A stretch of 38,593 bases of DNA from Roseibium sp. TrichSKD4 (GTDB lineage: Bacteria > Pseudomonadota > Alphaproteobacteria > Rhizobiales > Stappiaceae), in contig NZ_GL476319.1 in the NCBI RefSeq assembly GCF_000148725.1, positions 41,318 to 79,910 of the forward strand, in the 5' to 3' direction. Below, one piece after another: positions 1 to 8,395 of this stretch. The notes beneath the pieces are model-generated. The model made no database searches. It saw only the letters and a program-made list of their open reading frames with translations, and was not told the origin of the DNA. The position numbers and the translations under genes were made by a program. Position 1 is the stretch's first letter; each line of letters opens with the position of its first letter.

Positions 1-236
1 CCAACCTGATTGATCTCATATGGCTTTAGACCGGTCAGGGAAATGTCGCCAAACATGACCCGGCCTGTATCGGGGGCAAGACGGCCAATCATGCAGTTCA
101 AAAAGGTCGATTTGCCTGCCCCATTTGGCCCGATGATGGCGTGAACAGTGCCGTCTTCGACGGCAAAGTTCACATTGTTGAGTGCTTTCAGGCCGCCGAA
201 CGACTTGTTCACACCCTCGACTGTCAAAATATTCAT
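1..236 (-). CDS. ABC transporter ATP-binding protein, LivG/UrtD type (partial)
   Basis: This is the N-terminal 78 residues of an ABC ATPase; the rest lies beyond the window edge. It starts at ATG 236 and shows a Walker A P-loop, GPNGAGKST, at residues 36-44, followed by the conserved phenylalanine-leucine and the DTG region typical of LivG-type ATPases. It lies 11 bases after the LivM-like permease on the same strand, so it is the nucleotide-binding subunit of the same importer. It would act on the cytoplasmic face, coupling ATP hydrolysis to uptake. The signature motif and Walker B are outside the window. Family assignment is firm; the substrate (branched-chain amino acids, amides or urea) cannot be told from this fragment. 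Confidence 0.9.
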   Translation of the reverse strand, partial: MNILTVEGVNKSFGGLKALNNVNFAVEDGTVHAIIGPNGAGKSTFLNCMIGRLAPDTGRVMFGDISLTGLKPYEINQV

Positions 237-247
237 GGGTGCTGTCC

Positions 248-1450
248 TTATTCCGCCGGAGCCGGAGCTGCAGTGCCGTTCGGCCCCTGTTCAGCTTTCT
301 TGCGAGAGAACAATTTTCCGATCCTGCTGATGCCCTCCATGATGCCTCCTGGCAGGAATATCACGATCAGCATGAACATGATGCCCAGCGTCAGGTGCCA
401 GCCTTTCCCGATGAACGGATGGATGATGAAGACAAGGAAGTCAGCGACGGCATCCGGTAAAGCGGAGAACCACTGATACAGAATGTTGTCGTTGATCTTG
501 GAGAAGATGTTCTCACAGTATTTGATGAAGCCTGCACCAAGCACTGGACCAATCAAGGTGCCCGCACCGCCGAGAATGGTCATCAGAACCACTTCGCCAG
601 AGGCCGTCCACTGCATGCGCTCCGCACCTGCAAGTGGGTCCATGGCTACCATCAGCCCGCCTGCAAGACCTGCATACATGCCGGAGATGACGAAGGCTGC
701 CAGCGTGTAGGGCCTGCTGTTCAGACCGGTGAAGTTCATCCGGTTCTGATTGGATTTCACCGCACGCAGCATCATGCCAAAAGGGGACCGGAAAATCCGG
801 ACAGAGACGTAGAAGGCGGCGATCATCACCACGGCACACAGATAGTACCCCGCGTTAAATGTGAAGAGCCAATTTCCAAGCACCAATTCATAACTGTCGC
901 GCATGGCGAGACCGAAGAAGTTGGCTGCCGGAATGGAGCCGCCCACTTGGCTCACGCCAAGCACGCGTGGATCATCCAGATTAAGCTGCAAACCGGTTTC
1001 ACCGTTGGTTATCGGTGTCAGAACCGAATAGGCCAGCGAGAAGGACATCTGGGCGAAGGCGAGCGTCAGGATCGAGAAGTAGATGCCTGATCGACGCAGG
1101 GAGATGTAGCCGACGAGCAGCGAGAAAAGGCCTGCGAAGATGACTGACATGATGATCGCCGGAACCACGTTCATGGTCAGGAGTTTCATCATCCAAACGC
1201 CAGCGTAGGAACCAACACCCAGAAAAGCGGCGTGGCCAAAGCTGAGGTATCCCGTCAAGCCGAAGAGGATGTTGAAGCCGATGGCAAAGATCCCGAAAAT
1301 CAGGAAGCGTTGCATCAGATCCGGATAGCCAGCGTTGAACTGCGCCAGTTCAGACCCATCCGGGAACGGGTTCAACAGGAAGGGAGCAAAAACGACCAGA
1401 GCAACCACAAGCAGGAAGGTGGACGTATCTTTTTTATCAAGTCCTAGCAT
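248..1450 (-). CDS. Branched-chain amino acid/amide ABC transporter permease, LivM/UrtC family
   Basis: A 400-residue, strongly hydrophobic protein with about nine or ten membrane spans. The family-defining stretch near residues 50-80 ([19 protein letters not shown]) is typical of LivM/UrtC permeases of the HAAT family, and a conserved [15 protein letters not shown] segment lies in the C-terminal half. It forms the inner-membrane channel with the LivH-like protein encoded just upstream; the two genes are separated by only 3 bases, indicating one transcript and translational coupling. The C-terminal tail after the last span is basic and then alanine/proline rich. The family is certain; the substrate is not. 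Confidence 0.93.
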   Translation of the reverse strand: MLGLDKKDTSTFLLVVALVVFAPFLLNPFPDGSELAQFNAGYPDLMQRFLIFGIFAIGFNILFGLTGYLSFGHAAFLGVGSYAGVWMMKLLTMNVVPAIIMSVIFAGLFSLLVGYISLRRSGIYFSILTLAFAQMSFSLAYSVLTPITNGETGLQLNLDDPRVLGVSQVGGSIPAANFFGLAMRDSYELVLGNWLFTFNAGYYLCAVVMIAAFYVSVRIFRSPFGMMLRAVKSNQNRMNFTGLNSRPYTLAAFVISGMYAGLAGGLMVAMDPLAGAERMQWTASGEVVLMTILGGAGTLIGPVLGAGFIKYCENIFSKINDNILYQWFSALPDAVADFLVFIIHPFIGKGWHLTLGIMFMLIVIFLPGGIMEGISRIGKLFSRKKAEQGPNGTAAPAPAE

Positions 1451-1453
1451 GGG

Positions 1454-2485
1454 TCAGCTCTCCATCACGCCCTTGCGGCCCATCAGGCCCCGAGGACGGG
1501 TCAACAGAATGATGATTGCGACGAGATAGATCACGATCTGGTTGATGCCGGGGAACAGGGCGACGACCTGTGCCATGGAAGCAAAGCTCTCCAGAATACC
1601 GAGCACAAAACCGGCCAGAACTGCGCCCGGGAGAGATCCCATACCGCCGACAACCACGACCACGAAGCTGAGGACGAGGAAGTCCATGCCCATATGGTAG
1701 TTTGGTGAGTTGATCGGGGCATACATGACCCCTGCCAATCCGGCCACCACGGCTGCCAGTGCAAACATGATGGTGAAGCGGCGGTCGATATCAATGCCGA
1801 GCAACCCGACCGTCTGCCGGTCCGCCATGCCGGCGCGCACGACCATGCCGAAGGTCGTGAATTGAAGGAAGGCAAAGACACCGCCGATGATGGCCGCCGA
1901 GAAGAGGAAATAGACAATCCGCCAGTATGGATAAATGATCACGTTCGGATCAAATCCAAGCATTGCCCCAAAGTCAAAGCTGCCAGCAAATGCGGCCGGT
2001 GCAGGCGTCGGGATCGGGTTCGCGCCATAGAAATACTTGATAATTTCCTGAAGAACGATCGCCAGACCGAAAGTGACCAGAATCTGATCTGCATGCGGAC
2101 GTTTGTAGAAGTGCTTGATCAGGCCCCGCTCCATCATGAGACCGACAAGTGCCATGATGGGAATGGAAAACAGGATCGCCAGAGGCACCGACCAGTCAAT
2201 GATCGCAGCGCCCATTTCCGGACCGAACCAGGATTCCACGTACGGCGTTTTGACCTTGAGCGGGTTGCCCAGAAAGTCGAGTCGCTCCGGGTCAATTGTC
2301 TCAAAGCTCAGGGTCAAGATGCGCTGCAAGGTGACGGCGCAGAATGCACCGATCATGAACAAGGCCCCGTGGGCAAAGTTCACAACACCGAGCGTCCCGA
2401 AGATCAGTGTAAGGCCCAGAGCGATCAGCGCATAAGCTGACCCCTTATCCAGACCGTTCAGAATTTGAAGAAATATTGCGTCCAT
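1454..2485 (-). CDS. Branched-chain amino acid/amide ABC transporter permease, LivH/UrtB family
   Basis: A 343-residue inner-membrane permease. The N-terminal region, with NGLDKGSAYALIALGLTLIF followed by GVVNFAHGALFMIGA, is the hallmark of LivH/UrtB permeases, and the VVVVGGMGSLPGAVLAGFVLG segment in the C-terminal half is the conserved cytoplasmic coupling loop region. It pairs with the LivM-like protein downstream to form the translocation pore. It follows the substrate-binding protein gene after a 105-base spacer that holds a stem-loop. It is longer than the minimal LivH because of an extended loop after the second span (around residues 65-95). Confidence 0.93.
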   Translation of the reverse strand: MDAIFLQILNGLDKGSAYALIALGLTLIFGTLGVVNFAHGALFMIGAFCAVTLQRILTLSFETIDPERLDFLGNPLKVKTPYVESWFGPEMGAAIIDWSVPLAILFSIPIMALVGLMMERGLIKHFYKRPHADQILVTFGLAIVLQEIIKYFYGANPIPTPAPAAFAGSFDFGAMLGFDPNVIIYPYWRIVYFLFSAAIIGGVFAFLQFTTFGMVVRAGMADRQTVGLLGIDIDRRFTIMFALAAVVAGLAGVMYAPINSPNYHMGMDFLVLSFVVVVVGGMGSLPGAVLAGFVLGILESFASMAQVVALFPGINQIVIYLVAIIILLTRPRGLMGRKGVMES

Positions 2486-2551
2486 AGCTCTCAGCTCGGA
2501 TCAAGGGCGCATGCGGGCTGTCCCGTTGCGCTATGTGTCCAGAAATTGGGA

Positions 2552-2577
2552 GCAGGACGGCCGAATGACCGCCCTGC
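2552..2577 (-). terminator. Intercistronic stem-loop between binding-protein and permease genes
   Basis: In the minus-strand RNA, GCAGGGCGG pairs with CCGUCCUGC (9 bp including one G-U wobble) around an 8-base loop. The wobble is a perfect pair only on the minus strand, which supports function in this transcript. No strong U-run follows. It is better seen as an attenuator or mRNA-stabilising hairpin that keeps binding-protein transcript more abundant than permease transcript, a common arrangement in ABC importer operons. Confidence 0.6.
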
Positions 2578-2590
2578 CCTTTGGAGCCTA

Positions 2591-3946
2591 TCAGGCGCCG
2601 GAGTTACAGGAGCCGAGCGCACCGCCCGCAAACTGTGGGTGATCCGGAGCGTAGGTGACCTGCTCGACCGGTGTAACCTCAACGATCTCGAGAAGGTCAA
2701 ACTCGGATGTCGGGTTCTCTTTACCCTTCACGACCAGAACATCCTTGAAGCACTGGTGGTCTTCCGCACGGTAGAGCGTCTTTCCGTTGCCCAAACCGTC
2801 GAACTCGAAGCCTTCGAGAGCTTCAACAACGCCGCATGGGTTGAAGGTGCCCGCACGCTCACATGCATCTGCATAGAGCAGCGTTTGAACGTAAGTGGTG
2901 TGCGCAGCCTGGCTTGGCGGGAAGCCGTATTTCTGACCGAACGACTGGACGAATGCCTTCGAGCCTTCGTCGGTCAGCGACCAGTGCCAGTTTGTGGAGC
3001 CGAAGATGCCCTTAACGTTGGCGCCTGCACCCTTCGCCATCAGACGGGAGTACAGCGGAACGATGATCTCGAAGTTTTTGCCGTTAACGAGCTTGTCGCG
3101 AAGACCGAACTGAACAGCGTTGGTGAGCGAGTTCACCATGTTGCCGCCATAGTGGTTCAAGACGAGAACGTCTGCATCGGACTGGAGAACCGGCGTGATG
3201 TAAGACGAGAAATCCGTCGCAGCGAGCGGTGTCTTCACGGTTTCAACGGTGTTCCAGCCGAGTGCTTCGGTTGATTCACGAACAGCCTGCTCTGTCGTGT
3301 AACCCCAGTTATAGTCTGCGGTCAGGTGGTAGGCGTTCCGATCTGCGCCGTAAGCGTTCTTCAACACTGGAGCCAGTGCAGCACCGGACATGTAGGAGTT
3401 GAAGAAGTGACGGAAGCCGTTCGCTTTTTTGTCCTTACCAGTGGTGTCGTTGGAGTGGGTCAGACCCGCCATGAAGATGACGCCTGCTTCCTGGCAGAGC
3501 GCTTGCACGGCCACAGCCACACCGGAAGATGAACCGCCGGTGATCATGATCGCGCCGTCTTTCTCGATCATAGACTTTGCGGATGCACGTGCTGCGTCAG
3601 ACTTTGTCTGCGTATCACCTGTCACATACTCGACTTTTTTGCCGAGAATACCGGAGCCTTTCAGCGCCTTGGAGGAGAACGTGTTCAGCATGCCGCCGTC
3701 ACCTTCACCGTTCAGGTGCTCGACAGCCAGCTGGTAAGCGCGTAGCTCGTCTGCGCCCTCGTCAGCATATGGACCAGTTTGCGGAACGTTGAAGCCAAGG
3801 GTCACTGTGGAGCCGGTCGGCTCGTTCACGTATCCTGCCGCCCAAGCACGGCTAGTGAAGATGGTTGGAGCAGCAAGCAATGCACCGCCAGCGGCACCTG
3901 CACGCAAAATGGAACGGCGGCTCAGCGGTTTACGAATAAGGGTCAT
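2591..3946 (-). CDS. ABC transporter substrate-binding protein, LivJ/LivK-like, Tat-exported
   Basis: A 451-residue periplasmic binding protein of the Periplasmic_6/HAAT class. The start at ATG 3946 is chosen because GGGAGG lies 5-6 bases upstream; a longer reading frame adds 36 implausible residues. The N-terminus has a twin-arginine signal (SRRSILRAGAAGG, hydrophobic stretch, then ASRAWA-like cleavage region ending near residue 31). The mature protein begins with a typical LGFNVPQTGPYADEG segment that contacts ligand. First gene of the importer operon, so it probably determines specificity. Homology suggests amino acids, amides or urea; the sequence does not decide among them. Confidence 0.92.
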   Translation of the reverse strand: MTLIRKPLSRRSILRAGAAGGALLAAPTIFTSRAWAAGYVNEPTGSTVTLGFNVPQTGPYADEGADELRAYQLAVEHLNGEGDGGMLNTFSSKALKGSGILGKKVEYVTGDTQTKSDAARASAKSMIEKDGAIMITGGSSSGVAVAVQALCQEAGVIFMAGLTHSNDTTGKDKKANGFRHFFNSYMSGAALAPVLKNAYGADRNAYHLTADYNWGYTTEQAVRESTEALGWNTVETVKTPLAATDFSSYITPVLQSDADVLVLNHYGGNMVNSLTNAVQFGLRDKLVNGKNFEIIVPLYSRLMAKGAGANVKGIFGSTNWHWSLTDEGSKAFVQSFGQKYGFPPSQAAHTTYVQTLLYADACERAGTFNPCGVVEALEGFEFDGLGNGKTLYRAEDHQCFKDVLVVKGKENPTSEFDLLEIVEVTPVEQVTYAPDHPQFAGGALGSCNSGA

Positions 3947-4524
3947 ACTTTCCTCCCAGAAAGGCCCGAGTGTCCATAAGTTCAGCTCATCGGCTGATGT
4001 GGTTTGCCTTCGGAATACTGGCTGCCCGGCCTCCTCACCGGTTTTTGCAACCATGACTCCGCAAGCTATTTGGACACTAGGAACAACAGTTCCCGAGGGG
4101 CAATACGACTAATGACTCGCCCCCTTCACCACCCAGCGTTGTGGGTTATCGTATTTTTGTTTCGCCGATTAATTAAATTTGGTAATTTTGTGCATTGCAC
4201 ACTGTAATATATTTGAGGTTTATTGCCGTTAAATAAATTTACATGCTGTCATGCACAATCGAAATGCCAGCGATACTAAAAACAGAGATATACAAAAGTC
4301 GATAGCCGAAAGTTTAATGGGTTTTCTGCTTATTTTTACTCCCATTGACGCCCAAGCACCACTTTTGGGTGTGCAGAATTTTGCGATCCACGTTTACTGC
4401 AGATCACCTACTGATGGGTTTAATGGCTGTACATGAGTCTAGAACCGCTGGCTTTGCGGCTTGCACTTGAAGGCAAAAGCGCCAAGTTAGGAACAATTGT
4501 ATTCATGCAAGCCAAGATGAGATC
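3947..4524. promoter_or_regulatory. Divergent intergenic region (578 bases)
   Basis: This AT-rich interval separates the importer operon (leftward) from the M3 peptidase gene (rightward) and must contain promoters for both. Around 4160-4230 it is especially AT rich. A 61-codon reading frame at 4251-4436 has no convincing ribosome binding site or family signature and is not called as a gene. The one clear feature is the palindrome listed separately at 4189-4201. Confidence 0.6.
4189..4201. promoter_or_regulatory. Perfect palindrome, candidate operator upstream of the importer operon
   Basis: TGTGCA-T-TGCACA is a perfect 13-base inverted repeat about 240 bases upstream of the binding-protein start, inside the most AT-rich part of the divergent region. 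Its size and symmetry fit a dimeric regulator site, but no regulator gene is adjacent and the cognate family is unknown. Confidence 0.35.
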
Positions 4525-6570
4525 ATGTCGCAAAACCCGCTTCTTTCTGATTGGAAAACTCCGTTCCAGGTCCCCCCTTTCAATGACATAAACGGTGACC
4601 ATTTCCGGGAGGCCTTTGATCAAGCCTTTGATGAGGCAAAATCGGAAGTCAGCGAGATCGCTTCACAAGACGCTCAGCCGGATTTTGCCAACACAATTGA
4701 GGCGCTTGAGAGTTCGGGAAAGCTGCTGACCCGCGTTGCGCGGACATTCTATAATCTGACCGGCTCCCACACGAACGCGACTTTGCAAGAAATTGAACGG
4801 GAAGTCGCCCCCAAGCTGGCGAAGCATCAATCGGATATGCTGTTGAACCCGGCCCTGTTTCAGCGGGTGGCAAATCTGTGGGATCAGCAGGCAAGCCTCT
4901 CCCTTTCAGAAGAACAAGCAAAAGTTCTTGAGCGCTACCACACCATGTTTCAGCGCGCAGGCGCAGGCTTGAACGAAGCTGACAAGAACCGGATGGCGGA
5001 CATTTCGCAACAACTCGCCAGCCTTGGAACCGCCTTTTCGCAAAATATCCTCAAGGACGAATCTGATTATCAATTGGTTTTGGAAACAGATGAGGACAAG
5101 GCCGGTCTGCCAGACTTCCTCCTGGCAGCAGCGGCCTCAGCAGCAGAGTCCAGAGGACATGCGGGCAAACATGTCATCACCCTTTCCCGTTCCCTGATTG
5201 AGCCATTCCTGCAGTTCTCAGCCAACCGCGCCCTCCGCGAAGAAGCGTTTCGGGCCTGGGCATCACGCGGCGAAAACGGCGGTGACACTGATAACCGCGA
5301 AATCATCACCGAAACACTGCAGCTGCGCGCAGAACGCGCCAAACTCCTCGGATTTGAGAGTTTTGCGCATTTCAAACTCGACGACACGATGGCAAAGAAG
5401 CCTGAGGCCGTGAACGACCTTTTGATGAAGGTTTGGGAACCAGCCCTGGCAAGAGCCGTCGAAGAGGAAGCCGACCTTGCAGCTTACGCCCAACACCAAG
5501 GGGCCAACATCAAGATCGAGCCGTGGGACTGGCGCTATTATTCAGAGAAAGTCCGCAAGGAAAAACACGATCTCGATGAGGCCGAATTAAAACCCTATTT
5601 GCAGCTGGACAAGATCATCGAAGCCGCTTTTGACACAGCCTCGCGTCTGTTCGGAATCTCCTTCAAGGAACGCAAGGATGTTCCCGTCTACCATCCTGAT
5701 GTTCGTGTCTTTGAGGTGTTTGGTCGAGATAGCAACCACATTGGTTTGTTTCTGGGTGACTATTTCGCTCGTCCGTCGAAACGGTCCGGCGCCTGGATGA
5801 GCGCGTTCCGGAGTCAGGAAAAGCTCTCAGGTGATGTTACGCCGATTATCGTGAATGTGATGAATTTCGCCAAAGGTGCGGACGGGGAAGCTTCGCTCCT
5901 CACCTTCGATGACGCGCGCACACTTTTTCACGAGTTCGGACACGGCCTTCACGGGCTTCTGTCCAGCGTAACCTACCCGATGATTTCCGGCACCAGTGTT
6001 GCGCGAGACTTTGTTGAATTGCCCTCACAGCTTTATGAGCATTGGCTCTCCAAGCCCGAAGTTCTGTCGAAATATGCGGTTAACTACAAAACCGGTGAGC
6101 CGATGCCGAAAGCGTTGCTGGACAAACTGTTGGCGGCGGAGAACTTCAATCAAGGTTTTGCAACAGTGGAATACACGTCCTCAGCACTCGTTGATTTGAA
6201 GCTTCACCTGATGACTGATCTGGACGGTTTTGACCCGGTCGCATTTGAAAAGCAGACGCTTGAACAGATTTCCATGCCTTCCGCGATCATCATGCGCCAC
6301 CGCACTCCGCATTTTGCGCATGTGTTTTCCGGCGACGGGTATTCTTCCGGCTACTACAGCTACATGTGGTCAGAAGTCATGGATGCTGATGCTTTTGGTG
6401 CCTTCGAAGAAGCCGGAGACATCTTTGATCCGCAAACTGCACACCGCCTTTATGAATACATCTACTCCGCTGGTGGGCGTCCCGATCCGGAAGAAGCCTA
6501 CAAGGCATTTCGAGGGCGGGCACCGAAGATTGACGCCTTGCTTGAACAGCGCGGACTTGCGGCGGCGTGA
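4525..6570 (+). CDS. dcp: M3 family metallopeptidase (peptidyl-dipeptidase Dcp / oligopeptidase A type)
   Basis: A 681-residue zinc peptidase of the thimet oligopeptidase family, the usual length for bacterial Dcp/OpdA. The catalytic motif HEFGH is at residues 469-473 and the third zinc ligand is Glu498 in DFVELPSQ. A segment reading DYFARPSKRSGAWMS near residue 415 and a C-terminal SGYYSYMWSEVMDAD block are typical of the Dcp branch. No signal peptide is visible, so it should be cytoplasmic, trimming short peptides released by larger proteases or imported from outside. The neighbouring importer raises the possibility of a nutritional link, but the genes are divergent. The choice between Dcp and OpdA rests on these motifs only. 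Confidence 0.93.
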   Translation: MSQNPLLSDWKTPFQVPPFNDINGDHFREAFDQAFDEAKSEVSEIASQDAQPDFANTIEALESSGKLLTRVARTFYNLTGSHTNATLQEIEREVAPKLAKHQSDMLLNPALFQRVANLWDQQASLSLSEEQAKVLERYHTMFQRAGAGLNEADKNRMADISQQLASLGTAFSQNILKDESDYQLVLETDEDKAGLPDFLLAAAASAAESRGHAGKHVITLSRSLIEPFLQFSANRALREEAFRAWASRGENGGDTDNREIITETLQLRAERAKLLGFESFAHFKLDDTMAKKPEAVNDLLMKVWEPALARAVEEEADLAAYAQHQGANIKIEPWDWRYYSEKVRKEKHDLDEAELKPYLQLDKIIEAAFDTASRLFGISFKERKDVPVYHPDVRVFEVFGRDSNHIGLFLGDYFARPSKRSGAWMSAFRSQEKLSGDVTPIIVNVMNFAKGADGEASLLTFDDARTLFHEFGHGLHGLLSSVTYPMISGTSVARDFVELPSQLYEHWLSKPEVLSKYAVNYKTGEPMPKALLDKLLAAENFNQGFATVEYTSSALVDLKLHLMTDLDGFDPVAFEKQTLEQISMPSAIIMRHRTPHFAHVFSGDGYSSGYYSYMWSEVMDADAFGAFEEAGDIFDPQTAHRLYEYIYSAGGRPDPEEAYKAFRGRAPKIDALLEQRGLAAA

Positions 6571-6588
6571 TCCGTTGTTCCAAGATCA

Positions 6589-6611
6589 GTCAGGGCGGCA
6601 TCTGCCCTGAC
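6589..6611 (+). terminator. Stem-loop after the M3 peptidase gene
   Basis: GTCAGGGC pairs perfectly with GCCCTGAC (8 bp) around a 7-base loop, 18 bases after the stop codon, followed by the pyrimidine-rich run CCTTTCTCC. It is a plausible but weak intrinsic terminator; read-through into the DUF423 gene 34 bases further on is possible. Confidence 0.6.
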
Positions 6612-6645
6612 CTTTCTCCAAATCTGAAACGGTGGAAACGCTGAC

Positions 6646-7044
6646 ATGCAACGCAGCCTGTTCCCAAAGGATCTGCCAACATCCAAATCGACACGGATCG
6701 CCATAATCCTTGGTGGTGTGTGTGGAGCTTCCGGCGTTGCCCTCATGGCCCGTTCCGCCCACGCAGATACTACGGGTCTAATGCGAACAGCGGCTGAGAT
6801 GTTGCTGTTTCATGCGCCTGCATTTTTGGGGCTTGCCGCTTTGGCACAGATCAAACGCATCTCGCTTCTTCCGATAGCCCTAGCCTTGCTCGCAATCGGC
6901 CTTGCGCTGTTTTGTGGGGATCTGCTTGTCCGCGCTCAATTCGAACAGCGACTTTTCCCGATGGCCGCCCCATCCGGCGGCGTTCTGATTATCCTGGGCT
7001 GGATTGCCGTTGCCTTAAGTGCCCTTCTTATCAGGTCACGTTAG
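6646..7044 (+). CDS. DUF423 family small membrane protein
   Basis: A 132-residue protein with a short basic N-terminus and four predicted membrane spans (about residues 20-38, 50-68, 72-90 and 105-128). The C-terminal FPMAAPSGGVLIILGWIAVAL block matches the conserved PxGG...LGW pattern of DUF423 (YgdD-like) proteins. The function of this family is unknown; location is the inner membrane. It lies on the same strand as the M3 peptidase gene but is separated by a stem-loop, so cotranscription is uncertain. Confidence 0.8.
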   Translation: MQRSLFPKDLPTSKSTRIAIILGGVCGASGVALMARSAHADTTGLMRTAAEMLLFHAPAFLGLAALAQIKRISLLPIALALLAIGLALFCGDLLVRAQFEQRLFPMAAPSGGVLIILGWIAVALSALLIRSR

Positions 7045-7066
7045 CCTTCAATCAATGGCGCAACAA

Positions 7067-7090
7067 AAAACCCGCCAAACAGCGGGTTTT
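7067..7090. terminator. Bidirectional intrinsic terminator between convergent genes
   Basis: AAAACCCGC pairs perfectly with GCGGGTTTT around a 6-base loop. A-rich and T-rich flanks on either side give a U-run in both directions, fitting the convergent DUF423 (plus) and NDUFA12 (minus) genes that end on either side. Confidence 0.88.
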
Positions 7091-7120
7091 CACAACTTGC
7101 GAAATTTTTGCAAGCGAGCC

Positions 7121-7513
7121 CTACTGGCCCGGCGTCCATGCCTTATAGTCGCCGGTGACTTCAGGACGCTCTTCAGGGGTCAAGATGGAGCCAGACGGAC
7201 GATAGGCTGAAGCCGTCCCGGTCAGGTTCTCTTGATGCGGCTTTTGCCAAGATTTCGCGCGGTAGTCTTCATCAACGGGCGCCACATCAACACGGTGATG
7301 CATCCAGCCATGCCAACCCGGAGGGATAGAAGACGCCTCCGCCAGATCCTTATAGATGACCCAACGCTTTTTGCCCTCACGCTCGCGATAATACTTGTTG
7401 CCGAATTCGTCTTCGCCAACAAACTCGCCTTTACGCCATGTGAAAAAGCGGGTGCCAACGGTCTGGCCGTTCCACCACGTGAAGATTTCCAAAAGCGCGC
7501 TCTTGATACCCAT
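7121..7513 (-). CDS. NADH:ubiquinone oxidoreductase NDUFA12-family subunit
   Basis: A 130-residue homologue of the mitochondrial complex I accessory subunit NDUFA12 (B17.2), found in alphaproteobacteria outside the nuo operon. The start at ATG 7513 is chosen because the family begins here (MGIKSALLEIFTWWNGQT) and CGAGGA precedes it; the upstream extension is not conserved in character. The FVGEDEFGNKYYRER segment and the RRWVIY/PPGWHGWMHH segment are family hallmarks. It would bind the peripheral arm of complex I on the cytoplasmic side and help assembly or stability. This gene is one of the better taxonomic indicators in the window. Confidence 0.95.
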   Translation of the reverse strand: MGIKSALLEIFTWWNGQTVGTRFFTWRKGEFVGEDEFGNKYYREREGKKRWVIYKDLAEASSIPPGWHGWMHHRVDVAPVDEDYRAKSWQKPHQENLTGTASAYRPSGSILTPEERPEVTGDYKAWTPGQ

Positions 7514-7657
7514 GGCGTCCTCGTTACCCCAGAATCCTCGCGACGAACCTGTCGTCCAAGTTTTCGCAAGTGGATTTAGACATTTGCCGGGAATATGACG
7601 CTCCAACCGTGTGCTGTCCAGAGTGCCGCCCCGCTTCTGACTGGAAACTTTGAAGAT

Positions 7658-8395
7658 TCAGCCGGTTTTTCGAACATTTGCAAAGCCATTCGATTTTTTG
7701 AGGCGCTTTTTCGGCGCAACCTTGCCAACCCGCCCAAGCTCTCTCGCCCGTGCCTGCGCGACTTCCTGCTCAACTTCGCTGATAACTTTCCTCTCTGCTT
7801 CTTGGTCAAGTTTCTGATCGAAGAACCGTTCGAGGACGCTTTGCATCTCGCGGAAACGGCGCTGGCCTTGCTGGTGCAGAATGCGCGCCTGCTCGATACT
7901 CTGCACATCGCGCGCCTCCTCGCTGAAGTCGCCTGCCTCCCCATTGATGTTGTAAAAGCCGGATCGCTCGAGAATCAAAGGGCGGTTATCTTGTAGAAGC
8001 CACTTGATTCGATCATGAATTACGCTTGGAGAAATTGGTTTGACCATCACCATATGCGCGCCTGAGCGAAGGGCTTTGTTCACCAAGGCTCGTGTGCCCC
8101 AAGCTGTGATGAAAACGATTGGAATGAAGCACAACGGCTCCATGTGCTTGTGCCGGACGATTCGGAGCAGCTGGTAACCGGACATGGGCTGCATACGCCA
8201 ATCTGTGAAGATGACGTTGGGCGGCTCAGACAGAATCGGCTCAAGAGCAAGCTCGACGGTTTCGAAAACACGCACACGAGCGACCCTTAAACTGTACAGA
8301 ACGGCACGAATGATGGTCTGCATCGGCTTGCTGTCTTCCACGACAACAACATCCAGCTGTTCAATATCTAACCCATACGCCGCATGATGGACCAT
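7658..8395 (-). CDS. Single-domain response regulator with C-terminal extension
   Basis: A 245-residue protein with a CheY-like receiver at about residues 14-130: acidic pair Glu20-Asp21, phosphoacceptor Asp65 (FTDWRM), Thr97 and Lys119-Pro120 are all present, so it should be phosphorylatable. The remaining ~115 residues are charged and helical, ending in a very basic tail, with no recognisable DNA-binding or enzymatic domain. No histidine kinase is adjacent, so its partner is an orphan. Start at ATG 8395 is the only one upstream of the first beta strand. Output mechanism is unknown. Confidence 0.88.
   Translation of the reverse strand: MVHHAAYGLDIEQLDVVVVEDSKPMQTIIRAVLYSLRVARVRVFETVELALEPILSEPPNVIFTDWRMQPMSGYQLLRIVRHKHMEPLCFIPIVFITAWGTRALVNKALRSGAHMVMVKPISPSVIHDRIKWLLQDNRPLILERSGFYNINGEAGDFSEEARDVQSIEQARILHQQGQRRFREMQSVLERFFDQKLDQEAERKVISEVEQEVAQARARELGRVGKVAPKKRLKKSNGFANVRKTG

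Noticed and set aside
2465-3274. 269-codon plus-strand frame over the binding-protein gene
   Set aside because: It is antisense to a clearly conserved Tat-exported binding protein and has no family features.
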